Source: Paucisalibacillus globulus (lineage in GTDB: Bacteria; Bacillota; Bacilli; Bacillales; Amphibacillaceae). Taken from it: DNA of 64,000 nt. The translations under genes were made by a program, and so were the position numbers. Below are positions 24,530 to 33,140 of the stretch, one piece after another. The DNA lies in contig NZ_LT855384.1 in the NCBI RefSeq assembly GCF_900184735.1, positions 106,939 through 170,938 of the forward strand, given 5' to 3'. The notes beneath the pieces were generated by a model. That model was not told the origin of the DNA. It did not search any database and worked only from the letters and a program-made list of their open reading frames with translations. The stretch's first letter is position 1. Each line of letters starts with the position of its first letter.

Positions 24530-24641
24530 ACCCCCCGGTCAAAAGATTCGACAATATTTTCGTTAATGGAGACCGGGGAGTGGGGTCAACTCTGCAGATG
24601 AAACAGAAAAAATATACCCCTCCTACCCCCTGGGGGAGTGC
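24529..24641. other. Putative cos region
   Basis: The only long GC-rich stretch of the structural side lies between HNH and the small terminase. It holds GACCCCCCGGTC (24529-24540) and its partial inverse GACCGGGGAGTGGGGTC (24571-24587), then a CCCCCTGGGGG palindrome near 24627-24637. Cohesive-end sites of HNH-dependent phages are normally in this gap. The exact nicks cannot be read from sequence alone. Confidence 0.5.
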
Positions 24642-24659
24642 AGAAAGAAGGTGATTGGT

Positions 24660-25199
24660 TTGGATAAACAAAAAGTTGGTTTTCGAATGCGCGATAAAAG
24701 AAAAGAAAAAAAGATGACACAAGTTGATTTTGCAAAGAAAGTAGGTATATCAACAAATTATTATGCCAGTATCGAACAGGGAAAAAACTCACCAAGTTTA
24801 GATGTTTTGGCAAGAGTGGCAAAAGCATTGGATGTATCTGTACTTTATTTATTAAACGACAGAATTGATGATATGGAAAATCGAGTGGAATCAGAAGCTA
24901 AAAGATTAAAAAATCTTTTCAAAAACATTCCTAAAACTCAACTGGATGTTGCAGAAGGATTAATCACTCAAGCTGCGCGATTGAGAATTTTACTGGATGA
25001 TAACTGGAAAGATATCCTTGAAAACGGGGAATATGAAAAGTTTTCTCAAAGTGAAAACCAAGTTCCTTATGATCGTAAGAGGCCTATTGTTGAGAATTAT
25101 GATAACCGCGATAAAACATATCAATCAATCATTAAACAACTAAACGATTTATTGCCACAATCCAAACCGGATAGGAAATCAAAGCTGTTGGGTCGATAG
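24660..25199 (+). CDS. Small terminase subunit with N-terminal XRE domain
   Basis: A 179-residue protein. Residues 5-65 are a typical XRE helix-turn-helix (MTQVDFAKKVGISTNYYASIEQG). The remainder is the C-terminal part of a P27-type small terminase (LITQAARLRILLDDNWKDI ... VPYDRKRPI ... IIKQLNDLLP). The subunit recognises the packaging site and recruits TerL. The TTG at 24660 has AAGGTGAT 5 nt upstream. A GTG at 24651 lies inside that ribosome site. Confidence 0.8.
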   Translation: MDKQKVGFRMRDKRKEKKMTQVDFAKKVGISTNYYASIEQGKNSPSLDVLARVAKALDVSVLYLLNDRIDDMENRVESEAKRLKNLFKNIPKTQLDVAEGLITQAARLRILLDDNWKDILENGEYEKFSQSENQVPYDRKRPIVENYDNRDKTYQSIIKQLNDLLPQSKPDRKSKLLGR

Positions 25200-25202
25200 C
25201 TT

Positions 25203-26873
25203 ATGCTCCATAACAAGTACGTTGAAGATTATATAAAAAAATGGAAATGTGGCAAGATTTTACTTAATAAAAAGAGAATACTCTTAATCGCATTGATTGA
25301 AAAACATATACTACCTCGAGATGATCTTTATTATTTTGATGATGAACAAATTGAAAACTATATAGAGTTTAGTGAGACCTGGTACTTCGAACTAGATGAA
25401 TGGGAAACCTTTATAGCCCCATTCATTTTTTTGTTTCAAAAAGAAGATGATGAACCTGTATTTGATGAGTTTGTTATAAATATGGGTCGTGGTGGTGGGA
25501 AGAATGGTTTTATTTCCACTCTTGCTAACTATTTTATTAGTCCTTTACATGGGATAGATTATTATGATGTATCTATTGTTGCTAACTCTGAAAAACAAGC
25601 TAAACGCAGTTTCCAAGAATGTTACCGGGTGATAAATAAAAAAGGTAATGAAGATTTGCTTGAAGAATTTGAAGCTTATAAAAGCAGCATAACTGGCATA
25701 GATACACAGTCCGTATTTGAATATAAAACAAGTAATGCTGGTTCCCAAGATGGTGGTCGTGAAGGTGCTGTTATTTATGATGAATATCACGAAATGGAAA
25801 CAACCGAAATTGTAGATGTTTTCTCTGGCGGTCTAGGTAAGGTTGATTGTGGCCGTCAATTCTTTATAGGTACCAAAGGTTTTGTCAGAGATGGTTACTT
25901 TGACATTAAGTATCGTGAATGTGAGGACATCTTAAACGGAGTAACAGAATTTAAAGGCGTATTTCCTTATATTTGTGAATTGGATGCAATTGAGGAAATG
26001 GACGATCCTGCAAATTGGGCAAAAGCAAATCCAGCATTACAAGAGCCATTGAATAAACGCGGTAAGCGACTCTTTACAAAAGTTATGAAACAGTATAAAA
26101 AATTGGCAACAGAACCCTCTGGTCGCGCAGCGTTTGTAACAAAGCGTATGAACTTCTTAGAAGAAGACATGGAGCATTCTGTTGCGAGTTGGGAAGAAAT
26201 AAAGGCTACTAACAGACCTTTTTTTAAACTCGATACAAAGCCAATCGGCTCCCTAGATTTTGGTAGCGTAAGAGATTTCGCATCCTGCGGATTATTATTT
26301 AGAAAAGGTGATGAGTACGCCTTTAAAACGTTTAGTTTTGCAATCAAGCATTTTTGTGATGTGCATTACGGGTACTCTAACTCCGCCAATAATTCAGGAA
26401 CAGAAAAGAAAGCACCGATAAAGGAATGGGAAAAGCAAGGTTTAATGAAGGTTATTGATGAACCATCATTAAATCCAATGCATATTGTTAATTGGTTTAT
26501 CGATGCGCGTGAACAATATGGAGTTGAGAAAATAATAGCTGATAATTACAAATTGGATATATTGAGACCTTTACTTGAGGAACAAGGTTTTGAAGTGGAA
26601 AGTATTAGGCGTCCAACCAGTATTCATCCTTTATTAGCCCCTCGAGTAGAAGATGGATTTGCAAATCACAAGTTTATTTTTGGGGACAATCCATTAATGC
26701 GCTGGTATACAAATAATGTTTATGTTAAGGAAACAAGTGCTGGAAAGATATTTGAGAAAAAAGAAGAAGTAAAACGTAAAACAGATGGATTCCAGGCTTT
26801 TATCCATGCACTATACCGAGCTGGTGAATTAGACGAGGGTGAGGAATTTATCGTGGATGATATTGACTTTTAG
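25203..26873 (+). CDS. terL: Large terminase subunit
   Basis: Packaging motor and nuclease of 556 residues. ATPase Walker A appears as GRGGGKNG (about residues 96-103) and Walker B as VIYDEYHE (about 188-195). The nuclease part starts at GSLDFGSVRDF (about 348) with further Asp in IIADN and near the C terminus. It is of the HK97/cos type (Terminase_1 family). It starts 3 nt after the small subunit. Confidence 0.95.
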   Translation: MLHNKYVEDYIKKWKCGKILLNKKRILLIALIEKHILPRDDLYYFDDEQIENYIEFSETWYFELDEWETFIAPFIFLFQKEDDEPVFDEFVINMGRGGGKNGFISTLANYFISPLHGIDYYDVSIVANSEKQAKRSFQECYRVINKKGNEDLLEEFEAYKSSITGIDTQSVFEYKTSNAGSQDGGREGAVIYDEYHEMETTEIVDVFSGGLGKVDCGRQFFIGTKGFVRDGYFDIKYRECEDILNGVTEFKGVFPYICELDAIEEMDDPANWAKANPALQEPLNKRGKRLFTKVMKQYKKLATEPSGRAAFVTKRMNFLEEDMEHSVASWEEIKATNRPFFKLDTKPIGSLDFGSVRDFASCGLLFRKGDEYAFKTFSFAIKHFCDVHYGYSNSANNSGTEKKAPIKEWEKQGLMKVIDEPSLNPMHIVNWFIDAREQYGVEKIIADNYKLDILRPLLEEQGFEVESIRRPTSIHPLLAPRVEDGFANHKFIFGDNPLMRWYTNNVYVKETSAGKIFEKKEEVKRKTDGFQAFIHALYRAGELDEGEEFIVDDIDF

Positions 26874-26878
26874 GGGAG

Positions 26879-28021
26879 GTGAGGAACATAGGACTATTTG
26901 ATGTTTTCAAAAAAAATAGCGAATTGGAATTAATGCTTGATTTGGATTTACTCGAAGGTGTTTCCGATAGAATACAGATGAAGCAGATGGCTATTCAAAC
27001 CTGTATAAATTTAATAGCAAAAACTATTAGTATGTCTGAATTTCGGGTGAAAAAAAGGAAGGAATATATTAAAAACGAAACTTATTATCGTTTAAATGTA
27101 AAGCCAAATTTAAACCAAGCCGCAGCAACATTTTGGGAGCAAGTCATCTACAAATACGTTTATGATAATGAATGTTTAATTATCATTACTGATACGCAAG
27201 ATCTATTGGTAGCTGACTCATTCACCAAAAAGGAATATGCGGTCTATGGCGATGTTTTTACAGACGTTGTAGTTAAAGGTCATGAGTTTAGGCGCTCATT
27301 TAAACGTGATGAGGTCTTCTATATTGAATTTAACAATAAAAATCTCACCCCAATTATGGATGGCCTATATGCCGATTATGGTGAACTATTTGGAAGAACA
27401 ATAAACGCTCATAAGCGAAAAAGCCAAATACGTGGGACGGTTGATATTGAAGGACTATCTGGTACCACTGATGAGAAAAGAGAAAAAATCCAAAAGTTTG
27501 TCGATAAAGTATACAAGGCTTTTACGGATAAAGACATTGCGGTTGTGCCGCAACAAAAAGGGTTTAAATACCAGGAACATAGCAAATATCAACAATCGTT
27601 GTCTGTAGATGAAGTGGACAAAGTGGCGGATGGTTTTCTGAAAAAAGTTGCTAGGGCATTGAATATTCCCCCGGCATTAGTTCTTGGTGAAATGGCAGAT
27701 GTTGAAAAACCAACAAGAAACTTTATGCTTTTTTGCATTGATCCCATTGTGAAGAAAATTAAAGACGAGTTTACAGGAAAGATGTTTACTAGAACTGAAT
27801 TCTTTGAAGGAGAGCAAATTGATATCCGTAGACCTTCTTACCGTGATATTTTCGACCTTGCAGCTGCAGTTGATAAGCTACGAGCAGGTGGAATGTACAA
27901 CGGTAATGAATTACGAGACAAGTTAGGGGATGAACCAGTTGATGATCCAATTCTTGAGAGATATTATATCACGAAAAACTACACTGAGGATTCACTAGAA
28001 GGGGGTGGTACAGATGAATGA
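26879..28021 (+). CDS. Portal protein
   Basis: HK97-type portal of 380 residues, recognisable by position and by the pattern of a long helical core (CINLIAKTISMSEFRV) and the C-terminal AAAVDKLRAGGMYNGNELRD. Twelve copies form the DNA gate of the head. The start is unusual: the only canonical codon before the conserved IGLFDVFKK is a GTG at 26879 that lies inside the ribosome site. The ATA at 26888 stands at proper distance. Confidence 0.9.
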   Translation: MRNIGLFDVFKKNSELELMLDLDLLEGVSDRIQMKQMAIQTCINLIAKTISMSEFRVKKRKEYIKNETYYRLNVKPNLNQAAATFWEQVIYKYVYDNECLIIITDTQDLLVADSFTKKEYAVYGDVFTDVVVKGHEFRRSFKRDEVFYIEFNNKNLTPIMDGLYADYGELFGRTINAHKRKSQIRGTVDIEGLSGTTDEKREKIQKFVDKVYKAFTDKDIAVVPQQKGFKYQEHSKYQQSLSVDEVDKVADGFLKKVARALNIPPALVLGEMADVEKPTRNFMLFCIDPIVKKIKDEFTGKMFTRTEFFEGEQIDIRRPSYRDIFDLAAAVDKLRAGGMYNGNELRDKLGDEPVDDPILERYYITKNYTEDSLEGGGTDE

Positions 28022-28217
28022 TCAGATTGAAAACAATTTCAGGTATCATGCTCCGAAACCTGGACAAGTAGAGTTGTATACAGAAATCAGAGAGCAAACG
28101 AAACAATTAGCTTTGTATATAGATATACATTGTCCCAATTCAAGAGAAAAGTCATTAGCAATAACAAAGCTAGAAGAAGCAGTAATGTGGGCTAATGCTT
28201 CTATTGCTAGGAATTAA
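28014..28217 (+). CDS. Acb2/Tad1-like hairpin protein (predicted signal-nucleotide sponge)
   Basis: A 67-residue protein made of two helices. The pattern FRYHAP ... Q ... Y ... IR ... CPNSREKSLA ... LEEAVMWANASIAR is, from memory, the Acb2/Tad1 hairpin domain. Acb2 sequesters cyclic di- and trinucleotides of CBASS, and Tad1 sequesters gcADPR made by Thoeris. Tyr11 and Arg26 fall where I recall ligand contacts (Tyr11, Lys26) of PaMx33 Acb2. The gene overlaps the portal by 8 nt (ATG at 28014) and is co-translated with the head genes, so the protein would appear late in infection or act in the lysogen at low level. Confidence 0.8.
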   Translation: MNDQIENNFRYHAPKPGQVELYTEIREQTKQLALYIDIHCPNSREKSLAITKLEEAVMWANASIARN

Positions 28218-28232
28218 AGGGGGTGAATATAC

Positions 28233-28949
28233 GTGAAGCATAAAATCAAAGGCGATATTATTAGTTGGAATTCTAGTATTTGGGATTTTAATTACAAAAT
28301 GAAATCAATAAAAGAGGATGAAGATATCGAACTTGCTATTAATTCTTATGGCGGAGATATGTTTTTAGGGATTGATATTGGCAATACATTAAAAGAACAT
28401 AAAGGATTTGTTACTGTAGTAATTACTGGAATTGCAGCAAGCGCAGCGGGAGTAATAGCTATGGGGGCGAATAAAATAAAAATGTATTCCAATACCCAAT
28501 TCATGCTACATGAACCTTGGACTATCGCTAGAGGTAATTCTAAGCAATTGAGAAAAGTCGCAGATGATTTAGAAAAACATAATCACTCTGCACTAAAGTC
28601 CTATACTCATAGAGTAGATGAAGATACGGTCAAGAAATTAATGGAGAAGGAAAGTTACTTAACTGCAGAGGAAGCTCTTCAATATGGTTTTATTGATGAG
28701 ATTATTGATGGTGAACCTGAAAAAGTTGAGTCACAGTTGTTCCAGAATAAAGCGATGGAGTTTAATAATAAAATTATTTCTTCTCCACCAGCTGCAGCAT
28801 CGTCAATTGAATCGTTAGATGCAGATATGATTAAGTCAATGTTTGAAGAAATGGAAAAAAAGTTAATAAACAAGCTTAAACCAAAAGAGCCTGAACAAGA
28901 ACCTGTTCCAAAGCAGAGTCTATCAGCGCTCTTTTTAAATTTAAAATAG
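28233..28949 (+). CDS. ClpP-like prohead protease
   Basis: A 238-residue serine protease of the ClpP/crotonase fold. The family motif SYGGDMFLG (about residues 37-45), catalytic Ser in GIAASAAGV and His in MLHEPW are visible. A C-terminal Pro/Glu-rich tail follows. It matures the head by processing capsid or scaffold. GTG start after AAGGGGGTG. It lies between portal and capsid as in HK97-like phages. Confidence 0.93.
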   Translation: MKHKIKGDIISWNSSIWDFNYKMKSIKEDEDIELAINSYGGDMFLGIDIGNTLKEHKGFVTVVITGIAASAAGVIAMGANKIKMYSNTQFMLHEPWTIARGNSKQLRKVADDLEKHNHSALKSYTHRVDEDTVKKLMEKESYLTAEEALQYGFIDEIIDGEPEKVESQLFQNKAMEFNNKIISSPPAAASSIESLDADMIKSMFEEMEKKLINKLKPKEPEQEPVPKQSLSALFLNLK

Positions 28950-28961
28950 AGGAGAATGAAA

Positions 28962-30113
28962 ATGCCAATTAAATTTACAAATTTTGAAGAACAAAAATTA
29001 GCTTTTGCTAAAGCAACACAGGAGGGTACTCCAGAGGAACAAACAGAAGCATTAAACGGTATGCTTAATGCACTTGCTGCAGATGTACAAAAGGACATTC
29101 TAAACGAAGTTAATACACGCATGGCTGATAATAGTGTTCTTCAGTCTCGTGGTCAAAACGTTTTAACAAGTGAAGAGCACAAGTTCTTTAATGCGGTAGT
29201 TGAAGATGGCGGTTTTAAAGAAACTGAAACTCTACCGAAAACAACTCAAGAGAGAATTTTTGACGAGTTAGTCAAGGAGCACCCATTATTAAATCATCTA
29301 GGTTTACAAAACCTTGGTGCTGTAACAGAATTTATTTTCTCTGATCCATCAGGTGCAGCAATTTGGGGTCCATTATTTGGGGATATTAAAGGTCAATTAA
29401 ATGCTGCATTTAGAAAAGAATCTATCACTCAACTTAAATTAACAGCGTTTATTCCATTAGCAAATGACATGTTAAAACTAGGTCCAGCTTGGGTAGAGCG
29501 TTACGTTAGAACTATTATTAAAGAGGCAATGGCTGTTGGACTTGAAAAAGGTTTTGTTGCTGGAACAGGCAAAGAAGAACCTATTGGATTATTGAAAAAC
29601 CCTGCGGGAAGTGTTGTTGATGGAGTTTATCCTGATAAAGCATCTGCTGGAACACTTACATTTGAGCCAGGGCGCAAGACAATTAATGAACTGCGTGATG
29701 TTATGAAGCTTCTTGCTAAAAAGTTAAAGGGTGATGGAACAACTGACGCAGATGAACCTAAAAAGATTGCTGGGAAAGTGGTTATGGTGACAAACCCATT
29801 TGATACATTTGATGTTCAAGCGAATGCTACAATTCAAAATGCATCTGGAGCTTATGTGACTAACTTACCATTCAACCCAATTCCAACTGAATCAATCTTT
29901 GTACCACAAGGAAAAATCCTATTCTTTGTTAAAGGTGAGTATACAGCCGCACTAGGTGGAAGTGAGCCAGTTAAAAAATACACTGAGACTATGGCTTTAG
30001 AAGACGCTACACTATTTATCCAAAAGCAATATGCTACAGGTAAACCAAAAGATAAATATGCTTCTCAAGTATATGATTTGAATTTAGCACTTGAAGAACC
30101 AGTAGGAGTATAA
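28962..30113 (+). CDS. Major capsid protein (HK97 fold)
   Basis: A 383-residue capsid protein with a helical N-terminal delta domain of about 90 residues (probably removed by the protease) and the HK97 body (residues 105-380, with AGTGKEEPIGLL and the P-domain). The second of two close ATGs is chosen because GAGGAG is 7 nt upstream. It is the most abundant virion protein. Confidence 0.93.
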   Translation: MPIKFTNFEEQKLAFAKATQEGTPEEQTEALNGMLNALAADVQKDILNEVNTRMADNSVLQSRGQNVLTSEEHKFFNAVVEDGGFKETETLPKTTQERIFDELVKEHPLLNHLGLQNLGAVTEFIFSDPSGAAIWGPLFGDIKGQLNAAFRKESITQLKLTAFIPLANDMLKLGPAWVERYVRTIIKEAMAVGLEKGFVAGTGKEEPIGLLKNPAGSVVDGVYPDKASAGTLTFEPGRKTINELRDVMKLLAKKLKGDGTTDADEPKKIAGKVVMVTNPFDTFDVQANATIQNASGAYVTNLPFNPIPTESIFVPQGKILFFVKGEYTAALGGSEPVKKYTETMALEDATLFIQKQYATGKPKDKYASQVYDLNLALEEPVGV

Positions 30114-30127
30114 GAGAGGTGATCTAA

Positions 30128-30424
30128 TTGGTCACACCAACAATAGTAGAAGAATTTAAAGAGCGAATGCATATTGCCCATAGTGGAGAGGATGACAATC
30201 TTAAAAGGATGTTGTCCTCTTCATTTGCTTATATCAAAAGTGTGTGTGGTGAGTTTAATCTATCGGGTGAACTCGATACAGATTTAAGAGCAAAAGAGTT
30301 AGTCTTTGAGCGTGCGCGATATGCCTATAACGATGCATTAGAATACTTCGACAAGAATTTTCTGAGTGATATTCACACCTTATCATTCGATATGTTAAAG
30401 GATGATGACCATGCAACCGTTTGA
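30128..30424 (+). CDS. Head-tail connector (gp6-like adaptor)
   Basis: A 98-residue helical protein after the capsid gene, with the usual adaptor pattern (LKRMLSSSFAYIKSVCGEF ... ELVFERARYAYNDALEYF). It joins the portal to the neck. TTG start after AGAGAGGTG. Its end overlaps the next gene. Confidence 0.8.
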   Translation: MVTPTIVEEFKERMHIAHSGEDDNLKRMLSSSFAYIKSVCGEFNLSGELDTDLRAKELVFERARYAYNDALEYFDKNFLSDIHTLSFDMLKDDDHATV

Positions 30425-30779
30425 GTATAAACCACCACGTATCAAAACAGGTGATTTACGGGTCCCTGTAACGTTTTTTGAGTATGCCCCTAATGATGGT
30501 CCCGAACCCGGCGAAAATGCCAAGAAAGTATTATTTCAATGTCTTGCAAAGGTCGATAATGTTTGGATGAAGGACTTGGAGCAAGCCAAAACAAACGGAA
30601 CTATTGAGGATGTCACTATCACCATTCGGGATCCATTGGACGATTATTTGCCATCCAATAAACACTATATCGAAATCGATGCTAGAGGATACCGGGACAA
30701 ACACTTTAATGTTAAGGCTGATTTTCCAGATCCTCAAAATAGTGCATTCATTAAGATTGTTGGTGGTATAAGGTCATGA
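30411..30779 (+). CDS. Head closure protein (SPP1 gp16-like)
   Basis: A 122-residue beta-rich protein in the position of the head-closure or stopper protein. Typical elements are GDLRVPVTFFEY near the start and a central TIEDVTITIRDP. Three ATGs are in frame. The last (30411) has AAAGGA about 9 nt upstream. It overlaps its neighbours on both sides. Confidence 0.8.
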   Translation: MQPFEYKPPRIKTGDLRVPVTFFEYAPNDGPEPGENAKKVLFQCLAKVDNVWMKDLEQAKTNGTIEDVTITIRDPLDDYLPSNKHYIEIDARGYRDKHFNVKADFPDPQNSAFIKIVGGIRS

Positions 30780-31168
30780 GTGTAAAGATTAGAGGACTCG
30801 ACAAGCTGCTAAACGAACTGGAAACAAGACTTGGAAAAGATGGTATGCAGCGTATAAGCGATAAAGCTTTAATAGATGCAGCCAATGAATTTGTCAAAAC
30901 CCTTAAATCTGAATTCGAAAGCTTTAAGGACCAGGGCTACAGTATTGAAGAAATCACTATCACAGGACCCGAATGGATTAATAATGTTCGAACAGTAAAA
31001 GTTCATTGGAAGGGCCCACATGGGCGTTACCGCATAATCCACTTAAATGAGTGGGGCACAATTAGGAACCCTAATCCTCGAGGTAAAGGTGCTATTGCCC
31101 GTGCTATGAAAAACAGTGAAAAGGCTTATCGTGATGCAGTGCGTAAGGCATTAAGGAGTGGTCTCTAA
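30776..31168 (+). CDS. HK97 gp10-like tail-completion protein
   Basis: A 130-residue protein with the gp10 pattern: an N-terminal GLDKLLNELE helix, a central VHWKGPHGRYRIIHLNEWGT and a C-terminal helix rich in Arg and Lys. It helps attach the tail to the filled head. Overlaps the head-closure gene by 4 nt. Confidence 0.87.
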   Translation: MSVKIRGLDKLLNELETRLGKDGMQRISDKALIDAANEFVKTLKSEFESFKDQGYSIEEITITGPEWINNVRTVKVHWKGPHGRYRIIHLNEWGTIRNPNPRGKGAIARAMKNSEKAYRDAVRKALRSGL

Positions 31169-31551
31169 TGGATATTTTATCGATAGTTTACAATCGATTA
31201 ATAGCTGATAATTTCATCAAAGAAAAGGCATTTGGTAGAATCAAATATTACGAATATCCAGAGACTGGTGAAGTAGATAAGCCTTTCATTATCATTGATC
31301 CACTTGATGACGGTAGCCCTATTAATTTTGCAGATAATACCTGGACTAAGTTGGATTTCCTAATTCAAATGGATGTATGGTCATCTAATCGATTAGATAC
31401 TTTGAATCTAGCAAATGCGATTAGAGATTTAATGTGGAATGAGTTTGGTTTCAAACAAATTAAGGGACCAAATGAATATGATGATGGTGTTTTCAGAAAA
31501 GCAGATAGATACCGAGGTACACTGTACCGAGAAAATTTTGATAATTTATAA
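31168..31551 (+). CDS. Tail terminator / completion protein
   Basis: A 127-residue protein between the gp10-like gene and the tail tube gene, the position of the tail terminator that caps the tube. The centre (KPFIIIDPLDD ... FLIQMDVWSSNR) is a beta sandwich pattern. The ATG overlaps the previous stop codon. Confidence 0.8.
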   Translation: MDILSIVYNRLIADNFIKEKAFGRIKYYEYPETGEVDKPFIIIDPLDDGSPINFADNTWTKLDFLIQMDVWSSNRLDTLNLANAIRDLMWNEFGFKQIKGPNEYDDGVFRKADRYRGTLYRENFDNL

Positions 31552-31563
31552 GGAGTGATTAAT

Positions 31564-32172
31564 TTGGCAGGCGAAGAAAAAAACTACCGCGCTTCCACAG
31601 GCGTTGAAGAGTTTTACTATGGACCTATTGGTGCAAATAACGTTGCTACGGCAATTGAGCGCGTTAAGTTTTTACAAAATATAAACGTAGAAATGCCTCA
31701 AGAAATAGTACGTGCTTATGGTGATAATACAACTGCGGAAATGGCTGTTACAAGTGGAAATGTTTCCGTCACATCTGATTTTCATAAAGTTCCGATTGAG
31801 GATAAACAAAAGTTACTAGGCTGGGAAACAGTTGAAGGATTGACTGCAGCTGGAAGCAATGACAACCCACCTTATGTTGCGGTTATTTTTGCAAAAACAT
31901 TCGAAGATGGGTCTCGGGAATACGTGGGATTACCAAAAGGTATGTTTACACGTCCAAATATTAATGGAGCAACAAAAGGAGAAACAACAACATTTTCAAC
32001 TGAGCAAATTGTAGCTCAATTCATGGACCGTAAAGTTGATGGGTTTTCAGATGAGAAATCTGTAATTTTTGCTCAAGATGCAAAAGGGGAAACTACCAAT
32101 CGTGATGCGCTATTCTTAAAAGTATTTGGATTACCATATCCTACTGAAGCAGCAGCACCAGAGGGGGCGTAA
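31564..32172 (+). CDS. Major tail tube protein
   Basis: A 202-residue protein by position the tube subunit of a long flexible tail. The pattern EEFYYGPIG ... VSVTSDFHKVP ... GMFTRPNI fits the family of siphovirus tail proteins. The TTG at 31564 has AAGGAGTG upstream at proper distance. A GTG at 31555 lies within it. Confidence 0.85.
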   Translation: MAGEEKNYRASTGVEEFYYGPIGANNVATAIERVKFLQNINVEMPQEIVRAYGDNTTAEMAVTSGNVSVTSDFHKVPIEDKQKLLGWETVEGLTAAGSNDNPPYVAVIFAKTFEDGSREYVGLPKGMFTRPNINGATKGETTTFSTEQIVAQFMDRKVDGFSDEKSVIFAQDAKGETTNRDALFLKVFGLPYPTEAAAPEGA

Positions 32173-32174
32173 GA

Positions 32175-32525
32175 ATGACGGTACCAGAGATTAAAGAGAA
32201 GCTAACTGAATTAGGCGTAGAGTTTGATGATAAGTTGAACAAGCCTGAGCTACTTGAATTATTGGAAAAAGAGCAATCTAAAGTAACAAATGAATCTGAA
32301 GTAGACTCAGAAGGATCTGAAGAATCTGTTGAGGAAGAACTACAAAAACCAAAACAGTATGTAGTGATTCATGATTTTAAAGATTTAAAGGACAATGACA
32401 CGATTTATATTAAAGATGACATTTATCCAAGACGAGCTGGTGCAATTGTTGATGAGGCTAGAGTCAAAGAGTTAATGTCATCTTACAACAAGATTGGTAA
32501 ACCATTAATTAAGGAGCAGGACTAA
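32175..32525 (+). CDS. HeH/SAP-type domain phage protein
   Basis: A 116-residue protein. Residues 1-33 form a HeH/LEM-like helix-extension-helix (MTVPEIKEKLTELG ... KPELLELLEK). An acidic linker follows, then a small beta domain (YVVIHDFKDLKDNDTIYIKDD). Proteins like this occur next to tail tube genes. The role is unknown. Confidence 0.7.
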   Translation: MTVPEIKEKLTELGVEFDDKLNKPELLELLEKEQSKVTNESEVDSEGSEESVEEELQKPKQYVVIHDFKDLKDNDTIYIKDDIYPRRAGAIVDEARVKELMSSYNKIGKPLIKEQD

Positions 32526-32540
32526 TCCCCTGCTCTTTTT
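32514..32540 (+). terminator. Hairpin with T run inside the structural operon
   Basis: GAGCAGG pairs with CCTGCTC and is followed by TTTTT. It overlaps the stop codon of the HeH-type gene and precedes the tail chaperone. As an internal attenuator it would lower the dose of downstream tail genes relative to capsid and tube. Confidence 0.75.
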
Positions 32541-32559
32541 CATTTAGGAGGAATTATAC

Positions 32560-32916
32560 ATGGCGAATTTAAAGCGAAACATGTTAGAGCTTGTTAAAAA
32601 TCCCGAAGCTATTGCAAAAGGCGAAGAGCCTGAAATTGAAAAAGTTTGGACCCCTGCTTTTATCTCCCTCCGAGTTGCTAGAAATGCGATTCAGTTTATC
32701 AATGACATCGAATTGGAAGTATCGGAGTCAGACAAATTCGATAAACTAGTCGACTTTGTGGCCAATGAAATCTACGCTGGAAAAATCACAAAAGATGATA
32801 TTTACAACCGTATGCATGCTCCAGGAGGAAAAGAAGTATTGTGGGACCAAGTTGTTTTCGTTGCACAAGGTCAACAAAGTGATGAAACAAAAAACTTTTT
32901 GGCGAAGAAAGGTTAA
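32560..32916 (+). CDS. Tail assembly chaperone, short form (gpG-like)
   Basis: A 118-residue protein in the place of lambda gpG, directly before the tape measure gene. It is translated in the zero frame and stops at 32916. A slippery heptamer A-AAA-AAC lies at 32889-32895, eight codons before the stop. Short and long chaperones coat the tape measure during tail assembly. Confidence 0.85.
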   Translation: MANLKRNMLELVKNPEAIAKGEEPEIEKVWTPAFISLRVARNAIQFINDIELEVSESDKFDKLVDFVANEIYAGKITKDDIYNRMHAPGGKEVLWDQVVFVAQGQQSDETKNFLAKKG

Positions 32917-33102
32917 CGGATGAGGACTTTTCTATCGCAAAGCAAGCAGAGCATATGGACAATCTCATCCTCAATCTAATGAATAATGGCAAAGACATCA
33001 ATGAAGTGCTTGATATGCCAATCCATTTTGTTGTAGAGCTTATGAAAGATAAAAATAAACCAAAACAAGAAAAGTCTTTAATCGCTGCATTCGGTGGTTA
33101 AG
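32560..33102 (+). CDS. Tail assembly chaperone, -1 frameshift product (gpGT-like)
   Basis: In the zero frame the codons ACA AAA AAC at 32887-32895 contain A-AAA-AAC. Slipping back one base opens a frame that continues to TAA at 33100-33102 and adds about 70 residues after residue 111 (KLFGEERLTDED ... DMPIHFVVELMKDK ... LIAAFGG). The extension has no ribosome site of its own. This is the conserved lambda G-GT arrangement. Confidence 0.85.
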
Positions 33103-33140
33103 GACTTTTTTATTTATCTCCAAAGGAAGGAGGTAGTTAA

